Shown here: positions 46,394 through 55,695 of the stretch, in pieces
Position numbering within the stretch: the first letter of the stretch is position 1
Layout of the letters: each line of letters begins with the position of its first letter
Source: Neisseriaceae bacterium TC5R-5
GTDB lineage: Bacteria > Pseudomonadota > Gammaproteobacteria > Burkholderiales > Chromobacteriaceae
Assembly: GCA_020830965.2 (NCBI GenBank)
Contig: JACCFC020000007.1
Location: forward strand, 69,633-133,632
Reading direction: 5' to 3'
DNA: 64,000 nt
Made by a program: the position numbers and the translations under genes
Notes under the pieces: generated by a model
The model's database searches: none
What the model saw: only the letters and a program-made list of their open reading frames with translations
Told to the model about the DNA's origin: nothing

Positions 46394-47479
46394 GTGACCA
46401 TGGCTACTGATCTTGACTCTTTAACAACATCCAAAAAAGTGCTGCTATTCGTTCTGTGTGCGATGGCACTAGCGGTCTTGCCATTTGTTGTAGGCGGCAT
46501 ACTGGGCAACTCCTGGGTACGTATCATCGACTTTGCCCTGCTCTATGTGATGCTGGCCTTAGGCTTGAATATTGTGGTGGGTTTTGCCGGTTTGCTTGAC
46601 CTGGGCTTTATTGCCTTTTATGCCGTCGGTGCTTATAGCTTTGCTCTATTGGGTTCACCGCATTTTGGCCTACATCTACCCTTCTATATTTCCATACCGC
46701 TAGGTGCTCTACTGGCAGCGTTCTTTGGCATTCTGCTAGGCACACCGGTGCTGCGTTTACGCGGCGACTATCTGGCCATTGTCACACTAGGCTTTGGCGA
46801 GATTGTGCGTATTTTCATGAACAATCTAAATGCACCGATCAATATCACCAATGGCCCGCAGGGGATTAATCTGATTGACCCCATTACCATTGCGGGTGTC
46901 TCATTGGGAGATAATCTGCAGCTATTTGGCCTGTCGTTTCACAGCGTCTATTTGTATTACTACCTGTTTTTAGCCTTGACCGTACTGGTAGTGATTATGG
47001 CCTGGCGCTTACAGCACTCCCGTATTGGTCGTGCCTGGGTTGCTTTGCGTGAAGATGACATCGCTGCTGCTGCCATGGGGATCAATCTGCGCAATATGAA
47101 ATTACTGGCCTTTGCGCTGGGCGCTTTATCCGGCGGCGTTGCTGGAGGCCTGTTTGCCGCGTTTCAGGGCTTTGTCTCACCCGAATCCTTTACCCTGCTC
47201 GAATCCATCATGATTCTCACCATGGTGGTCTTGGGTGGCATGGGTCATATTCCCGGCATCATCCTGGGAGCGGTCGTCCTGACCGTGGTGCCGGAATTGT
47301 TGCGCGATGTGATTGGGCCTTTGCAGATGCAAGCTTTTGGCCGGATGCTGATTGATCCGGAAAACGCCCGCATGCTGTTGTTTGGCTTGGCCATGGTAGT
47401 GATGATGCTGGTACGACCCGAGGGCATGTGGCCCGCCAAGCCACGCGGCGCCAAACATCACCGCGCGCGAGGAGTTTAA
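46394..47479 (+). CDS. livM: LivM, branched-chain amino-acid ABC permease
   Basis: 361 residues from GTG 46394 (AAGGA ten bases upstream); the ATG two codons later is less well placed. LALGLNIVVGFAGLLDLGFIAFYAVGAY and TPVLRLRGDYLAIVTLGFGEIVR are LivM signatures. A basic C-terminus (KPRGAKHHRARGV) runs up to livG with a two-base gap. Confidence 0.93.
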   Translation: MTMATDLDSLTTSKKVLLFVLCAMALAVLPFVVGGILGNSWVRIIDFALLYVMLALGLNIVVGFAGLLDLGFIAFYAVGAYSFALLGSPHFGLHLPFYISIPLGALLAAFFGILLGTPVLRLRGDYLAIVTLGFGEIVRIFMNNLNAPINITNGPQGINLIDPITIAGVSLGDNLQLFGLSFHSVYLYYYLFLALTVLVVIMAWRLQHSRIGRAWVALREDDIAAAAMGINLRNMKLLAFALGALSGGVAGGLFAAFQGFVSPESFTLLESIMILTMVVLGGMGHIPGIILGAVVLTVVPELLRDVIGPLQMQAFGRMLIDPENARMLLFGLAMVVMMLVRPEGMWPAKPRGAKHHRARGV

Positions 47480-47481
47480 AC

Positions 47482-48252
47482 ATGGCCGAAACACTATTAA
47501 AAATTGAAGGCATCCACAAAAGCTTTGGTGGCTTGCAAGCCCTGAGCGACGTTACTCTCAGCATTCATCGCGGTGAAATTTATGGCCTGATCGGCCCCAA
47601 CGGTGCCGGTAAAACCACCTTGTTTAATGTGCTTACCGGCTTGTATGTACCCGATAGCGGCGCTTTTGTTTTCAACGGTCAGAACCTGTTTCAACAAAAA
47701 CCTCATCTCATCGTCAGCGCCGGCATTACACGTACTTTTCAAAATATCAGACTGTTCGCGGCGATGACCGCACTGGAAAACGTGATGGTAGGCCGCCACA
47801 TTCGCTCCTCTGCCGGCGCCTTGGGCGCTATTCTGCGCAATAAACGCACCATGGCCGAGGAAGCCGCCATCCGAGCCAAGGCCTGGCAGCTACTCGAATA
47901 CGTCGGCATCAGCGATGTGGCCGAAGAGCAGGCGCGCAATCTGTCATATGGCCATCAGCGTCGACTGGAAATTGCCAGAGCCCTAGCCACCGAACCACAA
48001 TTGCTGGCACTGGATGAGCCCGCTGCCGGCATGAATCCGCGCGAAACGGAAGAGCTGAAAGCGCTGATGTCCAAGGTGCGCCAGGATGGTGTCACCGTGC
48101 TGCTGATTGAACACGATGTAAAGCTGATGATGGATTTATGTGACCGCATCGCGGTACTGGACTATGGCAAAAAGATTGCTGAAGGTATTCCGGAAGAGGT
48201 ACGCAAAAACCCGAAAGTTATTGAAGCCTACCTGGGAGCCACACACGCATGA
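47482..48252 (+). CDS. livG: LivG, branched-chain amino-acid ABC ATPase
   Basis: 256 residues from ATG 47482 with CGAGGAG upstream. Walker A GPNGAGKTTLFNVLTG, signature LSYGHQRRLEIARAL, Walker B LLALDEPAAGMNPRET. The C-terminus KVIEAYLGATHA is the conserved LivG tail. Four-base overlap with livF. Confidence 0.95.
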   Translation: MAETLLKIEGIHKSFGGLQALSDVTLSIHRGEIYGLIGPNGAGKTTLFNVLTGLYVPDSGAFVFNGQNLFQQKPHLIVSAGITRTFQNIRLFAAMTALENVMVGRHIRSSAGALGAILRNKRTMAEEAAIRAKAWQLLEYVGISDVAEEQARNLSYGHQRRLEIARALATEPQLLALDEPAAGMNPRETEELKALMSKVRQDGVTVLLIEHDVKLMMDLCDRIAVLDYGKKIAEGIPEEVRKNPKVIEAYLGATHA

Positions 48253-48959
48253 GCTTATTAGCAGTCAACAATCTACAAGTATCCTATGGTGGCATTCAGG
48301 CAGTAAAAGGAATCGACTTTCATATTGACGAGGGAGAGTTGGTTACCCTGATCGGCGCCAATGGTGCTGGCAAAACCACCACACTCAAAACACTGGTTGG
48401 CATGGTAAAGAAATCGGCCGGCAGCATTGTTTACGATGGCAAAGACACTGCCAGCATTCCTAGCCATCACTTTGTCCGCAACGGTTTAGCCATGGTGCCG
48501 GAAGGTCGTGGCATCTTTGCCAAGCTCACGGTTACCGAAAACTTGCTGATGGGTGCTTACTATCGTGACGATCAACACGCCATTGCTGACGAACTGGAAC
48601 GGGTGTATCAGTTATTTCCGCGCTTGCAGGAACGCCATAAACAACTGGCTGGCACCCTCTCGGGGGGGGAGCAACAGATGGTGGCAATGGGGCGGGCCAT
48701 TTTGTCTAAACCTAAACTGCTGTTACTGGATGAACCCTCAATGGGGCTAGCCCCCATCATTGTTGAAAAAATTTTTGAGATCATCCAGATGATTGCCAAA
48801 GAAGGCGTCACCATGTTGCTGGTGGAACAAAATGCCAAACTGGCACTGGAGATCTCGCAGCGGGCTTATGTGATGGAAAGTGGCCGTATCAGCATGACGG
48901 GCTCTGCGCAACAACTATTAAACGATGAAAGAGTACGTCAAGCATATCTAGGGGAATGA
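48249..48959 (+). CDS. livF: LivF, branched-chain amino-acid ABC ATPase
   Basis: 236 residues. Walker A GANGAGKTTTLKTLVG, signature LSGGEQQMVAMGRAIL, Walker B LLLLDEPSMGLAPIIV, terminal RQAYLGE. Completes livHMGF. No periplasmic binding protein (LivJ/LivK) is encoded before livH or after livF. Confidence 0.95.
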   Translation: MSLLAVNNLQVSYGGIQAVKGIDFHIDEGELVTLIGANGAGKTTTLKTLVGMVKKSAGSIVYDGKDTASIPSHHFVRNGLAMVPEGRGIFAKLTVTENLLMGAYYRDDQHAIADELERVYQLFPRLQERHKQLAGTLSGGEQQMVAMGRAILSKPKLLLLDEPSMGLAPIIVEKIFEIIQMIAKEGVTMLLVEQNAKLALEISQRAYVMESGRISMTGSAQQLLNDERVRQAYLGE

Positions 48960-48963
48960 GCGC

Positions 48964-49054
48964 TTCATTTGAAATGAAAAGTTAAAACTCTCTTACAAGC
49001 GTTCGCTCTCGCTAACGAAAAAAAATTAGCGTATTATGCCATTTCGATTGAAAT
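48964..49054. promoter_or_regulatory. Two related palindromes before the TetR gene
   Basis: TTCATTTGAAATGAA at 48964-48978 is a perfect palindrome around one G. ATTTCGATTGAAAT at 49041-49054 has the arms ATTTC/GAAAT. Both lie between livF and the TetR-family gene and could be its operators. The interval also has TATTAT (49032), a possible -10 box. Confidence 0.4.
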
Positions 49055-49074
49055 AAAATGACATAAAGTTACTT

Positions 49075-49725
49075 ATGCAGATTAAACGAACACAGCAAAG
49101 TCGTCGAGAAAGCACTATTGGAAAATTAGTAGAAGCTGCTATCGAATGTTTAATGGAGTTCGGTTATCACGGCGCCAGCGTACAACTAATTTGCAGTCGT
49201 GCCGGTGTGTCACAGGGCGCGTTGTTTCGCCATTTTTCGACCAAAAATGAACTAATGCTGCCGGTAGGCAGAAAAGTGGTGGATGATATTTTCGCGGCCT
49301 GCATCGAACAGGCTGCGAAACTACCCGGCCACATCTCGGAAGAAGAACGCATCGTCGCCTTGATGAAAGCACTGGTATTGGCACCACGCCATATTGTACT
49401 GATGGAATTGCTGATGGCCGCACGCACCACTACCGATTTGCGCGAAGTCTTTCTGGTAAATTGCTGTGACTATTTTCGGGATCGCTTTGTTGCCCTAATG
49501 GCTTCGCTATTTCCCCGTTATGCCCTTTCCAATGGCTTTTTTGCCACCTTGCTCACCATGATGACCACCTTCCATGGCATAGCGCTGCACCGCATGCTGG
49601 ACGAACAGGCCACAGAAGAGAAAATGCGTGAGCAATGGTTACAAGCAGCGCTACATACCGAGCTGGAACGTATCCGTACCGAAAGTGCCAGCAGCCGTAA
49701 CCCTCTGTACCCCATGAGCTCTTAG
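49075..49725 (+). CDS. TetR/AcrR-family transcriptional regulator
   Basis: 216 residues. The N-terminal helix-turn-helix (about 15-60) has GYHGASVQLICSRAGVSQGALFRHFSTKNELM, typical of TetR repressors. The C-terminal ligand domain gives no substrate hint. The ribosome-binding site is weak (TAAAG). It follows the liv operon in the same direction with a 115-bp gap holding two palindromes, so it may repress itself and perhaps act on nearby transport genes. Confidence 0.85.
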   Translation: MQIKRTQQSRRESTIGKLVEAAIECLMEFGYHGASVQLICSRAGVSQGALFRHFSTKNELMLPVGRKVVDDIFAACIEQAAKLPGHISEEERIVALMKALVLAPRHIVLMELLMAARTTTDLREVFLVNCCDYFRDRFVALMASLFPRYALSNGFFATLLTMMTTFHGIALHRMLDEQATEEKMREQWLQAALHTELERIRTESASSRNPLYPMSS

Positions 49726-49820
49726 CGACCTCTCATACAAGGTGTAGGCTTGCTGGTGCGCATTTATGCCAAGGCAACTATCGTATTTCTACACACTAGG
49801 TTGCGTCACCCCAACACCTT

Positions 49821-50768
49821 TTAAACAGACAACAGGCTGGCCGGCATTTCAGCTCGAGGAATAATCGCCCCAGGATGCTGAATCACCCGGGCGGCCAGGC
49901 AATTACCCGCCAACGCAGCCTCCTGTGGACTGTAGCCACGCAGACGAGCCGCCAGATAGGCCGCCGCGAAAGAATCCCCAGCTGCGGTTGTGTCCACAAC
50001 TGTGCTGACCGCTTCGGTATGAACCTCACGCACCACTCGCTTGGCATCATAAAGCAGCACTGAATCCGCCCCGCGCTTGACGGTAATCTCCGGGCAGGCA
50101 CAGGCAATAATCTTCGCCAGCACGGCAGCCTCATCCTGACTCTGATGCAAGGCCATTTCATCCTCCAGTGTGAGCAGGGCGATATCAGCACAAGCATATG
50201 CCTGCGCATAAACCTGACGGGCTAACTCCGGCGCAGACCATAATCTGGGGCGATAATTATTATCGAATACCACGCGGCCGCCATGCTGACGCAGGCGTGT
50301 CATCAGCGCAAACAGACGCTGACGCCCGGCTTCCGGCAGAATCGCCAGGCTGATACCGCTCAGATAAAACACATCTACTTGATCCAGTCCTCGCTCCAGA
50401 GGGCTGGATACATCATTGAAATAGTTACGCGCAGCACTGGACTGACGCCAGTAGCAAAAAGAACGCTCACCGCGCTGATCCACCTCAATGGTATACAGCC
50501 CCGGTAACTCACCCGCACGCTGGCTAACCCAGCGGGTATCGATATTTTCTGCCTGCCAGCTTTGCAGCATCTGCCGGCTGAAAGGGTCATGGTCACCAAT
50601 AGCGGTGGCATAACCCACCGAAAATGCTGAACCAGCCAATCTGGCCAGATAAATAGCGGTGTTCAGGGTATCGCCACCAAAGGAGCGACGCATTACATCC
50701 GCCTCCAGATGGCGCAGCTCTATCATGCATTCGCCAAAGGCAACAATATGAGGGCTTAAAACTGACAT
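49821..50768 (-). CDS. kdgK: KdgK, 2-keto-3-deoxygluconate kinase (PfkB family)
   Basis: 315 residues. Ribokinase fold with FGECMIELRH at the start, SFGGDTLNTAIYLARL (substrate loop) and VDTTAAGDSFAAAYLA with the catalytic Asp. It phosphorylates KDG to KDPG, the last step before aldol cleavage in uronate breakdown. Last gene of the galacturonate island and 24 bases after the GntR regulator. Other PfkB sugar kinases are possible, but the neighbours favour KDG. Confidence 0.9.
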   Translation of the reverse strand: MSVLSPHIVAFGECMIELRHLEADVMRRSFGGDTLNTAIYLARLAGSAFSVGYATAIGDHDPFSRQMLQSWQAENIDTRWVSQRAGELPGLYTIEVDQRGERSFCYWRQSSAARNYFNDVSSPLERGLDQVDVFYLSGISLAILPEAGRQRLFALMTRLRQHGGRVVFDNNYRPRLWSAPELARQVYAQAYACADIALLTLEDEMALHQSQDEAAVLAKIIACACPEITVKRGADSVLLYDAKRVVREVHTEAVSTVVDTTAAGDSFAAAYLAARLRGYSPQEAALAGNCLAARVIQHPGAIIPRAEMPASLLSV

Positions 50769-50792
50769 GGGAATACCATTTTCCGGCCAGGC

Positions 50793-51506
50793 TTACCAGT
50801 AAGCATCGGTAGCCTCGCCCTCGGGTAAGTGATTAATAAAATATTCCGGCCGAAATGCTCGGGCCAACTCTATGCCGGGCAAGACCTTGTCCAGATGCAC
50901 CCGCATCGCACCCGCCGCCTGAGTCGGGTTGGCCGACTCAAGCGCCGTCACCACCGCACGATGCTCAGCAATTACGCTATCCATGCGAGCGGGCAACATC
51001 AGGGTTAGTCGCCGATAGCGATCCACCTGAATCTTCGCTTGCTGAATCAGCCGCCACACACCGGGGAAACCGGCAATTTCGGTTAAATGCTGATGGAATG
51101 CTTCATCGGCACGATAAAAACCACGCCTGTCCTCGGACAGCATGCACTCCTCCTGCTCCGCCAGAATATTCTGCAAGCGCGCAATATCCTGCTCCGTGGC
51201 CCGCGCGACTGCTTTTTCTATCATCACCACTTCCAGCGCAGTACGTACCAGCATTGCTTCTTCCAACTTATCCAGCGGAATGCGCGCCACAAAAGTACCG
51301 ACCCGCTGCACAATTTCAATCAGGCCCTCATCGGCCAAGCGTTGCACTGCCTCGTGCACCGGGGTGCGACTGGTACCATGCTCTGCCGCAAAATCACGTT
51401 CAATAATGCGGGTTCCTGGCAAGAGAATCATTTCCAGAATGCGCTGGCGTAAATCGAGATAGACCCGCTGTGACGCACTCAAGCTTGTCTTGATTTTCGG
51501 GGACAT
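50793..51506 (-). CDS. GntR-family (FCD) regulator, probably of uronate genes
   Basis: 237 residues. A winged helix (about 10-75) with LPGTRIIERDFAAEHGTSRTPVHEAVQRLADEGLIE precedes a helical FCD ligand domain with the metal-binding-type histidines DEAFHQHL (about 135), EHRAVV and AMRVHLDKVL. ExuR/UxuR-type regulators of hexuronate genes are of this subfamily. AGAGG lies eight bases before the ATG. Co-oriented with kdgK. Confidence 0.88.
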   Translation of the reverse strand: MSPKIKTSLSASQRVYLDLRQRILEMILLPGTRIIERDFAAEHGTSRTPVHEAVQRLADEGLIEIVQRVGTFVARIPLDKLEEAMLVRTALEVVMIEKAVARATEQDIARLQNILAEQEECMLSEDRRGFYRADEAFHQHLTEIAGFPGVWRLIQQAKIQVDRYRRLTLMLPARMDSVIAEHRAVVTALESANPTQAAGAMRVHLDKVLPGIELARAFRPEYFINHLPEGEATDAYW

Positions 51507-51682
51507 AGTGGCAGCCTCTTAGATGTTATTTTCAAAGTGAAAACCGACTTTGCTCGGTGTTAAATGCTAATCGCGTGGGCAAAACCGGAGTTCGCCCACG
51601 CACCAATCCAAGCACTCAATAACGACAAAATAAGCTATCTAATCATCATTTTTGAAGCGACACTATCATAAAACGTCAAACC

Positions 51683-53803
51683 CTATTGTGTTAAGGGAAA
51701 ATCCACATACGCCTGACTGCAATCCAGCACCTTACTCATCTCCACTGGCTGAGTGCTGAGGTCTTTCAACACCACACGATTGGCGGCAGACGCCAAGAGC
51801 GGCAGATTCACTCCATTCAGCGTGAGATTAGCGTCGGAAGAGACAACTCGCATCGACGAATCAGTCACTACATTGGTCAACGTCATCTGCAAAGGATAAG
51901 CCGGGTTCTGAAAGCCACCACTATTCGCCTGGAAGCCTTGCAGCTTGATATTGGTCGCACCCTGAATCACCACATTATTCAGGAAAATATCGTGAAAATT
52001 CGGATAGAGCGGGACACCTGTCGCCGGTAAGGCTCGGGTGCTGTAATAAGGCGTAAACAGCAAGGCATTCTGCGCATTACGAATACAGATATTGCTGTAA
52101 TAGATATTGCTTACCTCACCACCACGCGCATAGTCCGACTTAATACGTAGCCCCTCTTCTGAATCATCAAAGCTATTGTCGTAAACATGCACATTGGTAA
52201 CACCCGCATTAGTCTCACTACCTATCGAAATGCCGTGCCCCCAATAAATATGGTTATGCGCAATCATGATGCCCCACTTGCGATCCGCGCGTACATCACG
52301 ATTGCCATCAATACCTGGCAAACCGGAACCTGCCGGGCTCGGGTTATTACTGCCCTTGAGCACAATATCATCGTCACCGGTGCTGATGTAGTTGTAAGCA
52401 AACACCACATTCTTCAAATAGCCATCAAACGACATGCCGGTCGTACTCTTGCTAGTACTGCCAGTAGTGAGCAAACCATTTTTGCCGCTAATCGCCTTGC
52501 TCGCTGAGCCAGGGTCAAAAGCATCCGTGTTTTTGACATTATCCTCACCAAACTGCTCACCGTTATACAAAGGGTTACCATTACCCGCCGGATTAGCATA
52601 AGCAGCCGTAGAAGGGGTTTTCACTTTAACGCCCCACACGGTGAAGCCATCCACCCCGGAAGGCACAACGTGGAAGTTGGCACTATTGCTCAAGGTAAGG
52701 CGATACAAGGTCAGGTTTTTGGCGTAATTAAACACCATCATTCTGAAGTTGGATTGCGACGCACTGCCGGTGGTGCCGTTTTGAATCACATTACCCAGCC
52801 AGGCCAAATCCCACCAGGTCATATTACGCACCGAGGATTTAGAATTCACCCAATTACCGCCATTATCACAGGGCGTAAGGTCCGCAGCTTGCACGCCTCT
52901 GGCGTAGGCTTCATAAGTATTGGAACAGCTCTGATCCACCTTCATCAGCGGATACAGCGCATCACTGCTCACCACCTCGGCATAAGCGCGACTATCAATC
53001 GTGCCGTCACCCATTACCGCAGAGTTGACCAGATTATCGCCACTAATCAGTGCCTTACAGTTGCCGGAGCTACCCGCCTGGGTACCCGGATCACCATTCT
53101 TTTTCGGAACAGCCGTATTGGCACAATAGTCCCCGGCCTTACCCGTCGCATACGCCATCACATCACGCGAGGCAAACAACGTCACACCTTTATCAATCCA
53201 GAGTGTGACACCGGAAGGCAAGGTCAAGGGGCCGCTGATAAAGCTATTACCACCACCTGGATTCACCACCAGACGCACCGCAAATTTGCTGGCACGATAT
53301 TGTGGCTTGGCCAGCTCTTCGCCGGACACCCCGGCAATATTCTTATTTGGAATAGCTGCTGCCTGCTGACTGGCGGTCGCAGCAGCATCAGCCGCTAAAA
53401 TAGCGGCTCCCACCTCAGCCTGTACCGCGGCACCACAGGCATCCAGAGCCGCCTGAATTCTGGCCTGATCTGGATTAGCTATCGCAGTCGAAACCGCCAC
53501 GCCTACGCCTGGTTTGGATGGGTCAGCCTCTGGCGGTAAGGCACCATCAGGACGCTTGACCAGATTATTGCTTGCCAGCAATGTGCTACATACCTGCGCG
53601 TCATTTGGTAACGTAGGCTCTGGTGGTAGATCGGGATCAAAACGAGTGGTTCCTACCTGAAACAAACTCACGGTGCCACCGCCACCACCTCCTCCGCTGC
53701 TACCGCCACTCCCACCACCGCCATCAAAACAGGCGCTCAACGCCAGCACTAGGCCGAGCAGAGCCAAAGACGAACATCGTTTTACTATGATTTTCTGTAA
53801 CAT
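51683..53803 (-). CDS. GH28 polygalacturonase, surface lipoprotein
   Basis: 706 residues, long for GH28. A lipoprotein signal with lipobox LALSAC (Cys25) is followed by an extended glycine/serine linker (about 26-45), suggesting a lipid-anchored enzyme at the outer membrane. A ~130-residue alanine-rich part precedes the right-handed beta-helix. The GH28 catalytic set is present: NTDAFDPGS, STGDDDIVLKG, HGISIGSE preceded by WG-HG, and EGLRIKSD. It hydrolyses alpha-1,4-galacturonan of pectin. AAGGAG precedes the ATG. Follows the transporter gene by 50 bases. Confidence 0.9.
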   Translation of the reverse strand: MLQKIIVKRCSSLALLGLVLALSACFDGGGGSGGSSGGGGGGGTVSLFQVGTTRFDPDLPPEPTLPNDAQVCSTLLASNNLVKRPDGALPPEADPSKPGVGVAVSTAIANPDQARIQAALDACGAAVQAEVGAAILAADAAATASQQAAAIPNKNIAGVSGEELAKPQYRASKFAVRLVVNPGGGNSFISGPLTLPSGVTLWIDKGVTLFASRDVMAYATGKAGDYCANTAVPKKNGDPGTQAGSSGNCKALISGDNLVNSAVMGDGTIDSRAYAEVVSSDALYPLMKVDQSCSNTYEAYARGVQAADLTPCDNGGNWVNSKSSVRNMTWWDLAWLGNVIQNGTTGSASQSNFRMMVFNYAKNLTLYRLTLSNSANFHVVPSGVDGFTVWGVKVKTPSTAAYANPAGNGNPLYNGEQFGEDNVKNTDAFDPGSASKAISGKNGLLTTGSTSKSTTGMSFDGYLKNVVFAYNYISTGDDDIVLKGSNNPSPAGSGLPGIDGNRDVRADRKWGIMIAHNHIYWGHGISIGSETNAGVTNVHVYDNSFDDSEEGLRIKSDYARGGEVSNIYYSNICIRNAQNALLFTPYYSTRALPATGVPLYPNFHDIFLNNVVIQGATNIKLQGFQANSGGFQNPAYPLQMTLTNVVTDSSMRVVSSDANLTLNGVNLPLLASAANRVVLKDLSTQPVEMSKVLDCSQAYVDFPLTQ

Positions 53804-53853
53804 CTGTCACCATCTCCTTGGTACGTCATCACGTGCCAGTAGAATTAATCTAT

Positions 53854-55161
53854 TCAACCGGCAGACTTCATCGCCAACTCAGGCAAGTGCTTATTTTCTT
53901 GCTCATTGGCCACACTACGGTTCTTCGCCAAAACACAAACCACCAAGGCCGCCACTAGATCAAACACCGCCAGAGCAATAAACATCGGCCCATAACCCAC
54001 GGTGGTGACCAAAGCACCAAACAACAGGGTAAATGCTGCTGCGCCAAGATAGCCCATCATGCCGCCCATGCCGGTAGCAGTGGCGACTTCGTTTTGACCA
54101 AACATATCCGACGTCACTGAATACAAAGCACCGGACAAAACCTGGTGTGCAAAACCGCCGACACACAGCAATGCAATAGCGGTATAGGCACTATCCACAA
54201 AGCCCACGCACGCCGGGCCTATCATGAATAAAGCACCAAATACCACCACCATTTTGCGTGAGGTAAAAATCGATACTCGCGCATACTTATGGAAGAAGGG
54301 ACTCAAATAACCACCCAAGACACAGCCGATATCCGCAGCCAAAAAAGGCAACCAGGCAAACATCGCGATCTCTTTCAGATTCATATGCCGCTCAGTCATC
54401 ATGTACAACGGAATCCAGGCGTTAAAAGTCTGCCAGGCTGGTTCCGACAAAATACGTGGGATGCCGATAGCCCAAAAATCACGACTGGCCAACATCTGCA
54501 AGCCACTACGCTTCTTAACGCTAGGATCACGATGCTGCTCCTCCTGCCCGGCCAGAATATAATCACGCTCATCGTTGGATAAGCGCTTTTGCTGACGCGG
54601 ATGCTGATAACACAGTGCCCACAACAGGGTCCACAGCACCCCCAAACCACCGACAATTACAAAGGCCCAATGCCAGCTACCATGTAATAAGGCCCACACC
54701 ACCAGTGGTGGCGCCAGCAAAGCACCAACAGAAGAACCGATATTGAACCAGCCAATCGCTACAGAACGCTCTTTCGCCGGAAACCATTCCGAAGTCGCTT
54801 TCACCCCCGCTGGAATGCCAGCAGCTTCAGTCATACCCAACATGCCACGGAAAATTGCCAAGCTTTGCCAGCCTGTAGAAAATGCTGCCGCCGCACAAGC
54901 CAGTGACCAGGCACAGGCAAAAATGGCAAAGCCCAGCTTGGTGCCAATGGTATCCAGAATAAAACCAGCAATCGGTTGCATCAGCGCGTAACACACCTGC
55001 CAGGCCACCACGATGCTGGCGTACTGCTGCGTGCTGATATTGAGATCGACCATCATCGATGGCGCCGCCACCGATAGAATATTTCTCGCCAGATAATTGA
55101 CGATAAGCCCGGCTGTCACCAGACTCACCATCCACCAGCGTATGCCTTTAATCAGTTTCAC
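53854..55161 (-). CDS. exuT: ExuT-like hexuronate MFS transporter
   Basis: 435 residues with twelve membrane helices and the anion:cation symporter family motifs NYLARNILSVAAPSMM, GMTEAAGIPAGVKATSEWFPAKERSVAIG and SEPAWQTFNAWIPLYM. ExuT carries galacturonate and glucuronate with protons. Its position between uxaB and the polygalacturonase supports galacturonate. It is separated from uxaB by 534 bp of repeats, so it probably has its own promoter and is transcribed with the polygalacturonase gene. Confidence 0.85.
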   Translation of the reverse strand: MKLIKGIRWWMVSLVTAGLIVNYLARNILSVAAPSMMVDLNISTQQYASIVVAWQVCYALMQPIAGFILDTIGTKLGFAIFACAWSLACAAAAFSTGWQSLAIFRGMLGMTEAAGIPAGVKATSEWFPAKERSVAIGWFNIGSSVGALLAPPLVVWALLHGSWHWAFVIVGGLGVLWTLLWALCYQHPRQQKRLSNDERDYILAGQEEQHRDPSVKKRSGLQMLASRDFWAIGIPRILSEPAWQTFNAWIPLYMMTERHMNLKEIAMFAWLPFLAADIGCVLGGYLSPFFHKYARVSIFTSRKMVVVFGALFMIGPACVGFVDSAYTAIALLCVGGFAHQVLSGALYSVTSDMFGQNEVATATGMGGMMGYLGAAAFTLLFGALVTTVGYGPMFIALAVFDLVAALVVCVLAKNRSVANEQENKHLPELAMKSAG

Positions 55162-55361
55162 ACCCTCTCTCCTTTGTACTATCTACTGTCAAAATATGGG
55201 TTTGATCTTATATTCATTATCAAAAAAGTCGTTTGACATCGATTAAGGTCGCCAGCGCTGCCAGTCGATAACACAATCAATGAAGACCTAAAGATGCTCT
55301 GAAGAAACCGATGAAGCTAAACCGGCCCCTGTACTTATCAAAGAACGCTTCCCGATTCATG
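55162..55361. other. Upstream region of exuT
   Basis: No gene. ATTATCAAAAAAG with TTGATCTTATATT nearby (about 55202-55228) is the only AT-rich, promoter-like part. I did not find a palindrome of the ExuR/UxuR kind (TTGGTATACCAA). Confidence 0.45.
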
Positions 55362-55650
55362 CTTCGACAAGCTCAGCACGAACGGAGAATAAGACGTTTC
55401 CCCCCAACCGTTCACCCTGAGCTTGTCGAAGGGCAAGTTGCCATCCGTACTTAGACGGGCTCAACACCAACGGGGAATAAGACGTTTCCCCCCAACCGTT
55501 CGCCCTGAGCTTGTCGAAGGGCAAGTCGCCATCCGTACTTAGACGGGCTCAGCACCAACGGGAAATAAGACGTTTCCCCCAACCATTCACCCTGAGCTTG
55601 TCGAAGGGCAAGTCCTCCTCCCTACTTCGACAAGTTCAGCACAAACAGAG
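55362..55650. repeat. 88-bp tandem repeat with CTTCGACAAGCTCAG motifs
   Basis: AATAAGACGTTTCC starts at 55388, 55476 and 55564, an exact 88-bp period. Each unit carries CCCTGAGCTTGTCGAAGGG and a diverged partner such as TACTTAGACGGGCTCA; the outer ends at 55362 and 55624 carry CTTCGACAAGCTCAG and CTTCGACAAGTTCAG. This motif is a dispersed repeat found in many bacterial genomes. A short frame over it translates to TLSLSKG, a classic false protein. Confidence 0.85.
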
Positions 55651-55695
55651 AATGGCCTGGTTTATTCCAAGCATCCTTAGCAACACAACATGGAA

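Noticed and set aside
49000-49025. Possible livF terminator (CGTTCGC/GCTAACG stem)
   Set aside because: The stem has a mismatch and is followed by A bases and not T on the plus strand.
52670-53398. Plus-strand frame over the polygalacturonase gene
   Set aside because: Shadow of the GH28 gene; no start signals.
55362-55650. Possible CRISPR array
   Set aside because: The units are contiguous copies of 88 bp without unique spacers, and no cas gene is present.
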